A DNA stretch of 64,000 bases from a virus, in the IMG/VR virus record IMGVR_UViG_3300042564_002819, positions 202,025 to 266,024 of that record; one strand, given 5' to 3'. Below are positions 14,285 through 20,625 of this stretch, one piece after another (position 1 is the stretch's first letter; each line of letters opens with the position of its first letter). A program made the position numbers and the translations under genes. The notes beneath the pieces are model-generated. The model saw only the letters and a list, made by a program, of their open reading frames with translations, was not told the DNA's origin and searched no databases.

Positions 14285-14561
14285 AGTAATCTCCTACTAA
14301 GATGTATGTTGCAGGTGCACATTCTTCATTATCATTAGCATAGAGCAATCCGTCCTCGCGGTCAAGGAAAAAGTCCTTGCTTTCAGGATCGATATCATCT
14401 ACATCAACGAATTCAACCTGGCCGAGATAGGCAAAATCGTCGAGGCACCCGCAGCTTTGAACAAAGCGATACACTCCAGGCTTATCAACAGTCTTGCCGA
14501 TAATATCACTGGCTTCTCTCTGCGAGAATTCGTTGAGGTAGTCGATGCTGACTTTAATCAT
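14277..14561 (-). CDS. Phage protein, unknown function
   Basis: 94 aa from ATG at 14561 (a GTG one codon earlier is possible). MIKVSIDYLNEFSQREASDI at the N-terminus; QSCGCLDDFAYLGQVEFVDVDDIDP centre; acidic. The start overlaps the upstream stop as TGATG. Middle gene of a three-gene operon. Confidence 0.6.
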   Translation of the reverse strand: MIKVSIDYLNEFSQREASDIIGKTVDKPGVYRFVQSCGCLDDFAYLGQVEFVDVDDIDPESKDFFLDREDGLLYANDNEECAPATYILVGDYYD

Positions 14562-14704
14562 CACAGCTCTCCCTTGCGATGCTTTTGTTTGCGGGTGTAT
14601 TTGGTTTTGTCACGCACAGTGCGGACGCGGAACTGAGGTGTGGCAAGTTCACGTGCAACAGGGTTGCGACGCTGAATGTCTTCTGCACGGATTTGGATTT
14701 TCAT
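14561..14704 (-). CDS. 47-aa basic phage protein
   Basis: MKIQIRAEDIQRRNPVARELA, then TPQFRVRTVRDKTKYTRKQK and a basic tail RKGEL. GAGGAG precedes ATG; own promoter. It heads the operon with 14277 and 13916. RAEDIQRRNPVARELA recurs in phages to my knowledge; likely nucleic-acid or ribosome binding. Confidence 0.65.
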   Translation of the reverse strand: MKIQIRAEDIQRRNPVARELATPQFRVRTVRDKTKYTRKQKHRKGEL

Positions 14705-14734
14705 CGTGTTGCTCCTCGTTTGCCCTATACCGTT

Positions 14735-14763
14735 TATATAGCATTGAGTTCAGTTGGTGTCAA
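14735..14763 (-). promoter_or_regulatory. Early promoter of 14561-14704 operon
   Basis: TTGACA, 17 bp, TATATA; leader carries UAUAGGGCAAAC. Confidence 0.75.
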
Positions 14764-14947
14764 CCATTATCTTCTCAAGTTCGTCGACGTGATACATATA
14801 GCGTTGGCGAGTCTTGAACCTTTTATCAAGCCGCACACGAAGCCAACCTTCAACAAAGCCTTCATCTTCAACAGTGCCCAACAGGCCCTGGGTGGGACGA
14901 AGTGCTGGAGCACGGACCTTCACACGGTCTCCAATTTGGATTGTCAT
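14750..14947 (-). CDS. KOW/SH3-like small protein
   Basis: 65 aa from MTIQIGDRVKVRAPALRPTQ; a TTG 9 nt earlier is rejected since AGAGG fits this ATG. IGDRVKVRAP...GLLGTVEDEG...LRVRLD is the typical barrel of KOW/hypothetical RNA-binding modules. Co-directed after the gene at 14960. A similar barrel is in the gene at 20864. Confidence 0.6.
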   Translation of the reverse strand: MTIQIGDRVKVRAPALRPTQGLLGTVEDEGFVEGWLRVRLDKRFKTRQRYMYHVDELEKIMVDTN

Positions 14948-14959
14948 CTCTTTCAACCT

Positions 14960-15160
14960 CTATTTGAACTCTACTCTAACCAAATCGCCTTGTGGATTGA
15001 ACATGGTGCAGACTCTGTTGCCCACCGCCTTGACAGTGGTACGAGTTTGCCACCACAGTTCGGCTTCTGCCTCAGTGTCTACCAACACCGCATTCCACTC
15101 CAACGGTCCACCAGGATTATCTGCTGGTGGTTTGGAGAACTGTGTTCTTACTTGCCACAT
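14960..15160 (-). CDS. Small phage protein, unknown function
   Basis: 66 aa from MWQVRTQFSKPPADNPGGPL; GGAGAA precedes ATG. AVLVDTEAEAELWWQTRTTV helix and a C-terminal MFNPQGDLVRVEFK hairpin. The promoter has an 11-bp inverted repeat around the -10 box (15175-15205), so it is likely regulated. Confidence 0.6.
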   Translation of the reverse strand: MWQVRTQFSKPPADNPGGPLEWNAVLVDTEAEAELWWQTRTTVKAVGNRVCTMFNPQGDLVRVEFK

Positions 15161-15174
15161 CTGAATTCTCCGTG

Positions 15175-15205
15175 TTGCCCTATGCTCGGTTATAGCATAG
15201 GGCAA
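15175..15205. promoter_or_regulatory. Operator-like inverted repeat around -10
   Basis: TTGCCCTATGC / GCATAGGGCAA, perfect 11-bp arms, 9-nt centre that holds the -10 box TATAAC. Confidence 0.75.
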
Positions 15206-15217
15206 GGGTGGTGTCAA
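15189..15217 (-). promoter_or_regulatory. Early promoter of 14960-15160 gene
   Basis: TTGACA, 17 bp, TATAAC. Confidence 0.75.
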
Positions 15218-15801
15218 CCTCTGTCTGTGTAGAAGATGTGATTGTCGATACGCACCACACGTTCAAAACTCTTGGCCCAAGTGGGCTTGACAGATGCAGC
15301 GTGGAAGTAGGTCGCTCCCTCAGTGGGATCACGTTCTACTCCGTATGACTGTAGGACTTCTTCTGCAACGACTTGTGCAGTTGCCCAAGCGGCTTGGTCC
15401 TTAGGTCTATCGCTCTTGCCATCGTGTGTCCAGGAGAACTGTTGATCTTCCCACACTACAGCACAGATGGTATCGGGGAAGTCCGAGTCCATTACTCTGT
15501 TGAGTGTAACCCAGCCTACAAACTCCTGTCCTACCTTGCTCTCGCCACGAGATTCAAAATAGACATTCAGTGCTAGGCAGTGTCGGTCTTCTTTGCTGAC
15601 CTCAGCAAAGATGGCTTCGGGATCAGGGCGTGGCTGCATAGGTACAGGCACATGAACAATCCGTTCTACCACTCTGTCGATATACACTACTTCTTTGGGT
15701 TCGACGGCCGCTTTTGCCTCATCTGCCGTCAAGTAAACCACTGCCATTGCAACGATCACGGCTGAAGAAGCAACGCCGCCGATGATGGTACTCATCCTCA
15801 T
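15214..15801 (-). CDS. SleB-like cell-wall hydrolase with N-terminal membrane anchor
   Basis: 195 aa. Residues 3-24 form a membrane/signal-anchor helix, then a linker rich in V and P, and from about residue 74 the hydrolase_2 (SleB/CwlJ) domain: CLALNVYFESRGESKVGQEF, VTLNRVMDSDFPDTICAVVW, QQFSWTHDGK, and C-terminal TYFHAASVKPTW. The first E of YFESRGE is the likely catalytic acid. It would cut peptidoglycan from the periplasmic side, as a SAR-type endolysin or an entry/exclusion enzyme. AAAGGAGAA precedes ATG. Ends 4 nt inside the -35 of the next gene. Confidence 0.8.
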   Translation of the reverse strand: MRMSTIIGGVASSAVIVAMAVVYLTADEAKAAVEPKEVVYIDRVVERIVHVPVPMQPRPDPEAIFAEVSKEDRHCLALNVYFESRGESKVGQEFVGWVTLNRVMDSDFPDTICAVVWEDQQFSWTHDGKSDRPKDQAAWATAQVVAEEVLQSYGVERDPTEGATYFHAASVKPTWAKSFERVVRIDNHIFYTDRG

Positions 15802-15831
15802 TGGATTCTCCTTTTTGTCGTTCGTGTAATA

Positions 15832-15860
15832 GTTATACTGGTATTGCTCGGAGTAGTCAA
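15832..15860 (-). promoter_or_regulatory. Early promoter of SleB-like gene
   Basis: TTGACT, 17 bp, TATAAC. Confidence 0.7.
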
Positions 15861-15923
15861 CGTATATAATAGGAGTCAGCGAGATCTTGCTGGTTCCTAA
15901 GCAGGTTCTTGCTTAGCCTAGAA

Positions 15924-16382
15924 TCAGAAGTTAGGCTCGTAGTCACCGAACTCTTTATGCGTCAGCATCACTTGTTTATACAGTTGCGCCGCAGTAAGCC
16001 CACGATGCAGTCGTGCTAGACGGCTCATCGCAACTTGAATACGCTCGTCTGTGGGCTCTACAAAGCCGTCGTCGTCCGCTGCTACAGCCGTCTGTGCAGG
16101 CTTTACAGCACGTTCTTTGGCTGCTTTAGGCTTAGGTGCAGCGGCAGGCTCTCGGGCTGCTACACGCTGCAACAGTGCTCGTGCATCAGGTGTGCAAAAG
16201 GGCGACTCCAGCAAGTGTGCAGCGGCTGCCTCTCGAGTCATTGCAGTGGGCAGCTGGATCAACTGGATGTCAGTGTTCTCGCAGCGTTCCAGCATAGCAA
16301 TACGACCCGCAAGATCGTTTGCAACACGGAACTTAAGCTCACCATTTTCCTTGCTAGTGCCAGCAACAGTGAAAGTCTTCAT
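15924..16382 (-). CDS. Phage protein, paralogue of 17654-18121
   Basis: 152 aa from MKTFTVAGTSKENGELKFRV; AAGGAGATGCAAG precedes ATG. Residues 2-60 match the paralogue (KT-TVAG-S--NG, R-ANDL, LP-AMT-EAA-AHL). After a low-complexity A/K/P linker (KPKAAKERAVKPAQTAVA) comes an acidic helix and ARLHRGLTAAQLYKQVMLT. A small alpha/beta N-terminal domain on a flexible stalk; function unknown. Confidence 0.65.
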   Translation of the reverse strand: MKTFTVAGTSKENGELKFRVANDLAGRIAMLERCENTDIQLIQLPTAMTREAAAAHLLESPFCTPDARALLQRVAAREPAAAPKPKAAKERAVKPAQTAVAADDDGFVEPTDERIQVAMSRLARLHRGLTAAQLYKQVMLTHKEFGDYEPNF

Positions 16383-16393
16383 CTTGCATCTCC

Positions 16394-16516
16394 TTAGTCT
16401 GCATACTGAGCGTTGAACAATGCTGCCTTGAAGGTGCCACCGTGAACAATCTTGTTGTCTGCTAGGCGTTTGCCGAACCAAACATTACCTGCATTCCAGA
16501 ACGTCCAACCTTCCAT
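16394..16516 (-). CDS. 40-aa phage peptide
   Basis: MEGWTFWNAGNVWFGKRLAD then NKIVHGGTFKAALFNAQYAD. It has the same 16-nt leader (AAGGAGATGCAAGATG) as the gene that follows 11 nt later. Own promoter TTGCAC-17-TATACA. W/F-rich N-terminal half; unknown function. Confidence 0.6.
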   Translation of the reverse strand: MEGWTFWNAGNVWFGKRLADNKIVHGGTFKAALFNAQYAD

Positions 16517-16542
16517 CTTGCATCTCCTTGCGTTATGCACTG

Positions 16543-16571
16543 TGTATAGCAGAATCTTTCTGCCAGTGCAA
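16543..16571 (-). promoter_or_regulatory. Early promoter of 16394-16516 and 15924 genes
   Basis: TTGCAC, 17 bp, TATACA. Confidence 0.7.
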
Positions 16572-16585
16572 GAGAATAATTCCTC

Positions 16586-16614
16586 TTGATCCGGTGAGTT
16601 GTTTGTGTTATACA
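16586..16614 (+). promoter_or_regulatory. + strand promoter of RNA A
   Basis: TTGATC, 17 bp, TATACAAC; same design and spacing as the promoter of RNA B at 24964. Confidence 0.65.
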
Positions 16615-16664
16615 ACTTGTGAGGCCGGAGAGTTCCGTACGGGAGGGCACGGAGCCCTGAACCT

Positions 16665-16685
16665 ATGGTTTAATCATTAAACCAT
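16665..16685. repeat. Perfect 21-nt palindrome
   Basis: Centre C16675; arms ATGGTTTAAT / ATTAAACCAT. Copies at 25067-25083 and, altered, at 25130-25151. Could be an operator or the tail stem of RNA A. Confidence 0.8.
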
Positions 16686-16698
16686 TCAGTCAAGGGGA

Positions 16699-16720
16699 AA
16701 GGGTGCATTGCTGCACCCTT
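16699..16720. terminator. Hairpin AAGGGTGCA / TGCACCCTT
   Basis: Perfect 9-bp stem, 4-nt loop, between the end of RNA A and the convergent gene at 16729. May stop both transcripts; T-runs are poor. Confidence 0.5.
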
Positions 16721-16728
16721 GTTCTCGT

Positions 16729-16998
16729 TCACATCTGCCAATAAGCTTCGCTTGCGGGCGACATGTAGTTGGGCGTATTCACCGACTCCATGTATGACTG
16801 TCCAGTCATCAAGTTAGTGCGTTCTACTTGACGCTCGATGTTGTCTTGGAAGTAGGTGTATTCAGCAACCGCATAGTCGTTCCAGTTCAGGTAGCGTGTC
16901 ACATGACGCTTTGCTGCCTGCTCAGTTGCAAAGAACTCGTCGCCGTTTGCACGACGTGCGGTACGAGTAGTATCTTTACGGTAAACCACATAAGCCAT
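16729..16998 (-). CDS. Phage protein, unknown function
   Basis: 89 aa, MAYVVYRKDTTRTARRANGD at the N-terminus, then FFATEQAAKRHVTRYLNWND and aromatic YTYFQDNIERQVERTN. AAGGAGAGACACA precedes ATG. The first 60 residues resemble small phage proteins that keep the pattern Y-Y-----T---F-TE-AAKRH. Function unknown. Confidence 0.65.
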   Translation of the reverse strand: MAYVVYRKDTTRTARRANGDEFFATEQAAKRHVTRYLNWNDYAVAEYTYFQDNIERQVERTNLMTGQSYMESVNTPNYMSPASEAYWQM

Positions 16999-17026
16999 TG
17001 TGTCTCTCCTTGTTGCTTACAGTTAC

Positions 17027-17055
17027 ACAATATAGAAAAAGCGATAAGGGGTCAA
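17027..17055 (-). promoter_or_regulatory. Early promoter of 16729-16998 gene
   Basis: TTGACC, 17 bp, TATTGT. Confidence 0.65.
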
Positions 17056-17060
17056 GCCCC

Positions 17061-17564
17061 TTATTTCCACTCTTGTCCATCGGCACGGAGTGCAACAATA
17101 CTGTCCATTGCGAACGTGCGGATAACAACCTTGTTCTCAAGTCCGCCTTGCTCGCCTTCACGCTTTTCCGGAAGACCATCGATTGCCGATTCGTCAACCG
17201 GTTTTCCGTCGAGCAGGTATTGCACGTCGCCAGCACGGAGGAAGATTACTTCCAAGTAATGAGTACCTTTGTGTTCCACAAACGGCGTGCCTGCAATACG
17301 CTCGCCCCATGCACGAGGGCTGAGTTCAAAGCCGGCAGGGTCCTTGCCTTCTTGCTCCAAACGACGCAGCACCATTGCGTTATATGCACTGCCGTTGGTG
17401 TTGCTGAAGCACATAACAGTGGCACCAGTCATTGCCTTTGTAACACGGCCCTGCTGCGGGTTCTTCTTGCCACCTTTGAGCACAACCGAAGTCACAGTGT
17501 CCATGCCAACGAACGTGCCGCCTGCAAGTGTGTCGAACGCAGTCTTTACAGTTTGGAAGTCCAT
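17061..17564 (-). CDS. Conserved phage protein
   Basis: 167 aa, MDFQTVKTAFDTLAGGTFVG at the N-terminus; KGGKKNPQQGRVTKAMTGAT, AYNAMVLRRLEQEGKDPAGF and SPRAWGERIAGTPFVEHKG follow, then a beta-rich C-terminus (HYLEVIFLRAGDVQYLLDGK). I have seen this in T4-like and other marine phages without a function; strands around a basic patch suggest nucleic-acid binding. AAAGGAC precedes ATG. Confidence 0.7.
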   Translation of the reverse strand: MDFQTVKTAFDTLAGGTFVGMDTVTSVVLKGGKKNPQQGRVTKAMTGATVMCFSNTNGSAYNAMVLRRLEQEGKDPAGFELSPRAWGERIAGTPFVEHKGTHYLEVIFLRAGDVQYLLDGKPVDESAIDGLPEKREGEQGGLENKVVIRTFAMDSIVALRADGQEWK

Positions 17565-17595
17565 TGCGTAGTCCTTTCTGTTTGTCTATGCTCTA

Positions 17596-17624
17596 GTTAT
17601 AGCACCTAAGAGAAAGCGGTGCAA
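17596..17624 (-). promoter_or_regulatory. Early promoter of 17061-17564 gene
   Basis: TTGCAC, 17 bp, TATAAC; -35 lies in a GGTGCAAG / TGTACC dyad like those of the 8.8-10.8 kb island. Confidence 0.7.
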
Positions 17625-17653
17625 GCGTTATTTTGCCTGTACCGCCATTTTTT

Positions 17654-18121
17654 TTAGGCAGCAACTTCGGTCTGCTCAGCAGCCTTTGCAGCAATACGAG
17701 CAGCCAGTTTGGCTTTCTGCTCTGCCTTCTTTGCAAGCGTTTCAGCAATCAGCTGATCCAGCAACGCTTGACGAGCTTCTTTGGAAAGGAACTTGCCGCC
17801 TTCGCCGTGCGTCGGAATTTCAGCAATGGTGGGCAGCTTCATCGGACGGCCACGCTTGCCAGCAGCCTTCGGAGCATTCTTCTCAACGTAGGCTTCCAGT
17901 GCAGCCATCGCAAGTTCGGTTTGGAAAGCGGGCAGCGTCTTAAGGTGTGCCACAGCCGCCAGCTTGGTCATAGCTTCGGGCAGCTCAACGATCGCAATGT
18001 TCTCGTGGCCGGTGTATTCAAGCATATACAAACGAGTGTCAAAGCCATTGCTGAAGCGAGCTTTGGTCTTGCCGTTCAAAGTCGAAACGCCAGCAACAGT
18101 GTAGGTCTTGGTGTTGGTCAT
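17654..18121 (-). CDS. Phage protein, paralogue of 15924-16382
   Basis: 155 aa from MTNTKTYTVAGVSTLNGKTK; AAAGGAAC precedes ATG. The N-terminal domain matches its paralogue; the C-terminus differs: a Lys-rich stretch (NAPKAAGKRGRPMKLPTIAE) with an AT-hook-like GKRGRPMK, then a long charged helix (KKAEQKAKLAARIAAKAAEQ). DNA binding through the hook is plausible. Promoter at 18252-18280 gives a leader of about 120 nt. Confidence 0.65.
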   Translation of the reverse strand: MTNTKTYTVAGVSTLNGKTKARFSNGFDTRLYMLEYTGHENIAIVELPEAMTKLAAVAHLKTLPAFQTELAMAALEAYVEKNAPKAAGKRGRPMKLPTIAEIPTHGEGGKFLSKEARQALLDQLIAETLAKKAEQKAKLAARIAAKAAEQTEVAA

Positions 18122-18251
18122 TTTACAGTTCCTTTGTGTGTGTTTGTGTGTGTTTCTGTTGTTTAGTATTAGCATCATTGCTAACACAAGTCTAGTTCTT
18201 TTTTTAGGCAGCCTGCAATTTTTTTGCGTCTTGCTTGCTGTCTATGTGTTG

Positions 18252-18280
18252 TTTATAGTTCCTATCGTTGTGTGTTGCAA
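18252..18280 (-). promoter_or_regulatory. Early promoter of 17654-18121 gene
   Basis: TTGCAA, 17 bp, TATAAA; -35 at the end of the dyad 18277-18318. Confidence 0.6.
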
Positions 18281-18318
18281 CCGAAAAGTTGTCTATATCT
18301 AAACTTTTTTTCGGTTGC
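18277..18318. repeat. Dyad GCAACCGAAAA / TTTTCGGTTGC
   Basis: 11-bp perfect arms, 20-nt centre; lies between the end of the gene at 18330 and the next promoter. On the minus strand it can act as a terminator-like hairpin. Confidence 0.65.
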
Positions 18319-18329
18319 ATCTTTTTCTA

Positions 18330-18803
18330 TTACCAGCTAGAACAGTAATAAAATTCCCAATGTTTGGTAATCTCCTCGTTGCCAAGGATCTCTTCCAGGC
18401 CCTTTACAGTGTCTTCCAGGTCCCGCCAGTAATACTCGTCGTATTCAGTGCCGCCAAAGAAAAAGCCGCTTTGGGTAGGCAACAGTGCTTGGGCATTGGC
18501 AATTGCATTAGGGCCGTTGCGGCCTGCAAGAACAGAACGGCAAGTATTCAGCAGTTCGTTCAGCTGTTCATCAGAAACGAAAGTCTCTTGACATTCGTCT
18601 TTGCCTTCCTGCACGTTATCAACGAACCATTTGTGGATCTGGTTCGACTTGCGCCAATACATCATCTCGCAGCTGACTTCTTTGATGCGGCGGCCTTTGA
18701 GCTCGGGGAACAGCGGCTCTACCGCAGCTTGGATGTGCTGGTCCGGGCTGTCAGAGAAGCCCCAGATATAGCGACGTCCGGTAAGATACATATCAAGTCC
18801 CAT
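18330..18803 (-). CDS. Conserved hypothetical protein, MGLDMYL family
   Basis: 157 aa from MGLDMYLTGRRYIWGFSDSP; GAGG lies 6 nt upstream. Typical motifs: VSCEMMYWRKSNQIHKWFVD, VQEGKDECQETFVS, and C-terminal PTQSGFFFGGTEYDEYYWRD. This family is widespread in phages and bacteria and uncharacterised; the invariant W, H, Y and D residues suggest a binding site. Confidence 0.75.
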   Translation of the reverse strand: MGLDMYLTGRRYIWGFSDSPDQHIQAAVEPLFPELKGRRIKEVSCEMMYWRKSNQIHKWFVDNVQEGKDECQETFVSDEQLNELLNTCRSVLAGRNGPNAIANAQALLPTQSGFFFGGTEYDEYYWRDLEDTVKGLEEILGNEEITKHWEFYYCSSW

Positions 18804-18832
18804 GTGCATCCTCTTTTGCTGTTTGTGTTTAC

Positions 18833-18861
18833 AAGTTAGCAGAATCAAAAAGCATGGTCAA
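18833..18861 (-). promoter_or_regulatory. Early promoter of MGLDMYL gene
   Basis: TTGACC, 17 bp, TAACTT. Confidence 0.7.
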
Positions 18862-18877
18862 CCTAATAAATGAAAAT

Positions 18878-18907
18878 GCCCTAGCAGGGAGGGCATCCTG
18901 CTAGGGC
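18878..18907 (-). terminator. Terminator of AAA+ gene
   Basis: GCCCTAGCAGG / CCTGCTAGGGC, 11-bp perfect stem; on the minus strand ATTTTCATTTATT follows. Confidence 0.65.
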
Positions 18908-19001
18908 AGTAAGCGAAGCGTTGAGAGGGCACCAACAACTTCGAAAGTGACAGGTTGACGAGGGCAGTCTTCCTGTCTTATACGCCCGAACAATGAGGGC
19001 A
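18889..19001. repeat. Heptamer GAGGGCA repeated every 35-36 nt
   Basis: Starts at 18889, 18925, 18960 and 18995 (steps 36, 35, 35) in the untranslated tail of the AAA+ gene. The sequence between copies is not conserved. Confidence 0.65.
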
Positions 19002-19032
19002 ACTGCCCGGGCGACTTGACCGTAGTGCGGAG

Positions 19033-20031
19033 TTAGACTCGACGCATTACGGTGTTCTCTGCTATAGCTTCCCAATCGTTCGGGAAAGCCTGGGCCAGAT
19101 CTGCAACCTTAAGAACGGTTCGCAAGCTGAGCTCACGCAGTCGTTCACGGTTCTGATCCACAAACTCAACCACATCATCTTTGATCTCGTCTGTGAGTTT
19201 GTAGTCATTGAGCATACCGTCACCAACCAATTGACGAATACGCAACATCTTTTCACGATCAGTATCGATGGTCAAGTCAATATAATGACAGCGTGATTCC
19301 AATGCAGTCAAGTGTTCACGCAGACGTCCACGCACCTTGCTGAACTTGATGTTGGTGATAAAGATCGCAGAACCTTCAAAGCGGAACGAATCCGGAATAC
19401 CTTCTTCACGCAGCTTGCGGCTATCCGAGTTCCAGTGCAGTGTCCTGGTTTTCTTCGAATCCAGTGCAGCTTTGAGCAGGTTCAACGACGTTTCGTCTGT
19501 GAAGATGCTGTCGCAGTCATCGAACACAACCACACAGTCTTTGTCTGCATACTTGTAGAGCTTGCAATAAAGACCCAGCGGGCTTACAGCACCTTTGATC
19601 ACTTCGTACTTCTTAGCACCGCCCATGTCTTCCAAAAGCTTGTGCCGATCCAGAACTTCTTCTACACCGTAGCTTTTGCCAACACCTGGAGGTCCTGACA
19701 CGATCATTGCTCGCACATCACCACGCTTAACAGCTTTGGTCATTTCGGTAAGCATGTTAAAGCGGCTACGCATACGATCAACAATCTCTTCGTCGGTTTC
19801 CTCGACCGTAACAGCGGGGCCTTCTGCGTCAGCAACTTCGACGCTTTCAGGTCCTGACACATATACCTTGATTGCACGATCCGGAAAGCCCGGAACAGCT
19901 TTACCATTTACCATTACGTACCCACCACGAACTCCAACTCGGTAGCCACCGACCAACGGCATAACCTGGTTGGTCATGTCAAAGTCTTTGCCACGAAGTT
20001 TAAATGTTCCTTCCAGAAATTTTACCTGCAT
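19033..20031 (-). CDS. AAA+ ATPase
   Basis: 332 aa. N-terminal 80 residues are beta-rich (VGGYRVGVRGGYVMVNGKAV), then the AAA+ core: Walker A SGPPGVGKSYG at about residue 114, Walker B CVVVFDDCDSIF, sensor 1 SAIFITNIKF, and a helical lid with SRCHYIDL (arginine finger region). Such phage MoxR/RuvB-like ATPases are remodelling motors; the target is unknown. AGAGGGCAAAC precedes ATG, promoter TTGACA-17-TAAACT. Carries 11-mer copy 4. Confidence 0.8.
   Translation of the reverse strand: MQVKFLEGTFKLRGKDFDMTNQVMPLVGGYRVGVRGGYVMVNGKAVPGFPDRAIKVYVSGPESVEVADAEGPAVTVEETDEEIVDRMRSRFNMLTEMTKAVKRGDVRAMIVSGPPGVGKSYGVEEVLDRHKLLEDMGGAKKYEVIKGAVSPLGLYCKLYKYADKDCVVVFDDCDSIFTDETSLNLLKAALDSKKTRTLHWNSDSRKLREEGIPDSFRFEGSAIFITNIKFSKVRGRLREHLTALESRCHYIDLTIDTDREKMLRIRQLVGDGMLNDYKLTDEIKDDVVEFVDQNRERLRELSLRTVLKVADLAQAFPNDWEAIAENTVMRRV
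19811..19821 (+). repeat. Oriented 11-mer ACAGCGGGGCC, copy 4
   Basis: Inside the AAA+ gene (codons for EGPAV). Confidence 0.85.
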
Positions 20032-20054
20032 GTTTGCCCTCTTCTTGTTCTTGC

Positions 20055-20083
20055 AGTTTACTAGTACACAGACCAGTTGTCAA
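20055..20083 (-). promoter_or_regulatory. Early promoter of AAA+ gene
   Basis: TTGACA, 17 bp, TAAACT. Confidence 0.7.
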
Positions 20084-20084
20084 C

Positions 20085-20261
20085 CTAAAGTTTCAGCGTT
20101 GTGAAGTGTAGGAATATCCCAAGAACGGCCAGAACGATCGCAATAGCAACCGGCGTATTGATCACAGCCCAAAGCTGCTTAACCAACCACAGTGCTACAC
20201 TCAAACCTACTAGGCCGACCAAGATCAGCAGTATTAGTGTTTGAATATCTTCTGAAGTCAT
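20085..20261 (-). CDS. 58-aa two-span membrane protein
   Basis: From MTSEDIQTLILLILVGLVGL: first helix LILLILVGLVGLSVALWLV, second PVAIAIVLAVLGIFLHF, short C-terminus TTLKL. AAGGAGAG precedes ATG. Holin-like size and layout, but many phage exclusion proteins look the same. Confidence 0.6.
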   Translation of the reverse strand: MTSEDIQTLILLILVGLVGLSVALWLVKQLWAVINTPVAIAIVLAVLGIFLHFTTLKL

Positions 20262-20282
20262 TGGAACTCTCCTTATACTCCA

Positions 20283-20310
20283 ACTTAACACAAACGCTCT
20301 ACAGTGTCAA
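20283..20310 (-). promoter_or_regulatory. Early promoter of 58-aa membrane protein gene
   Basis: TTGACA, 16 bp, TTAAGT. Confidence 0.5.
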
Positions 20311-20319
20311 CGAAAAAAA

Positions 20320-20396
20320 TGGTAGCCCCTGCAGGACTCGAACCTGCGACCCACCGCTTAGAAGGCGGTTGCTCTGATCCGCTGAGCTAAGGAGCC
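20320..20396 (-). tRNA. tRNA-Arg (TCT)
   Basis: 77 nt with CCA encoded. Anticodon loop CTTCTAA, T-arm GCAGGTTCGAGTCCTGC, acceptor GGCTCCT / AGGGGCT. Reads AGA, the A-ending Arg codon common in this phage. Confidence 0.9.
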
Positions 20397-20410
20397 ATTA
20401 TTGTATCTTA

Positions 20411-20428
20411 AGCTGAGCTACGGAACCA
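20411..20428 (-). pseudogene. tRNA relic (acceptor plus D-arm start)
   Basis: On the minus strand GGTTCCGTAGCTCAGC, the first part of a tRNA, sits between two intact tRNA genes and stops before the anticodon arm. Confidence 0.5.
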
Positions 20429-20440
20429 GCAAAAGAAGTT

Positions 20441-20517
20441 TGGTAGGGGATACCGGACTTGAACCGATAACCTGCGGATTATGAGTCCGACGCTCTAACC
20501 AATTGAGCTAATCCCCC
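20441..20517 (-). tRNA. tRNA with CAT anticodon (Met or Ile2)
   Basis: 77 nt, CCA encoded, loop CTCATAA, T-arm GGTTCAAGTCC. The T-loop and CGGAC...ATCCG stem lean toward tRNA-Ile(CAT, lysidine-modified) reading ATA, but elongator Met is not excluded. Confidence 0.85.
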
Positions 20518-20524
20518 GAAACTT

Positions 20525-20606
20525 TGGTACCCGCTGCCGGACTCGAACCGGCACGCACTAGCGGGAGATTTTAAGTCTCCTGTGTCTACCATTCCACCAA
20601 GCGGGC
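20525..20606 (-). tRNA. tRNA-Leu (TAA)
   Basis: 82 nt with a long variable arm and encoded CCA; loop CTTAAAA, acceptor GCCCGCT / AGCGGGT. Reads TTA. Confidence 0.9.
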
Positions 20607-20612
20607 ATCTCT

Positions 20613-20620
20613 TATTTATA
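20613..20620 (-). promoter_or_regulatory. Late-type promoter of tRNA cluster
   Basis: TATAAATA on the minus strand 6 nt before tRNA-Leu. A TTGACA 19 bp upstream may also let the host enzyme use it. Confidence 0.5.
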
Positions 20621-20625
20621 CTGGC

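Larger units (their letters stand above)
16620..16725 (+). ncRNA. Putative small structured RNA A
   Basis: Starts GAGGCCGGAGAGTTCCG about 7 nt after the -10 box. GTTC near the 5' end can pair with GAAC at 16658-16661; GGGC-acgga-GCCC forms a hairpin; CTGAACCTATGG leads into a perfect 21-nt palindrome (16665-16685) and then a 9-bp hairpin at 16699-16720. It runs against the surrounding genes and has no start codon of merit. RNA B shares the head and the tail. Confidence 0.5.

Noticed and set aside
18889-19001. CRISPR array
   Set aside because: Only 7 nt are conserved per unit and spacers differ in no CRISPR-like way; no cas genes.
18881-19075. 64-codon minus frame with the GAGGGCA repeats
   Set aside because: Overlaps the AAA+ gene end and a terminator, no start site; the repeats are better explained as untranslated.
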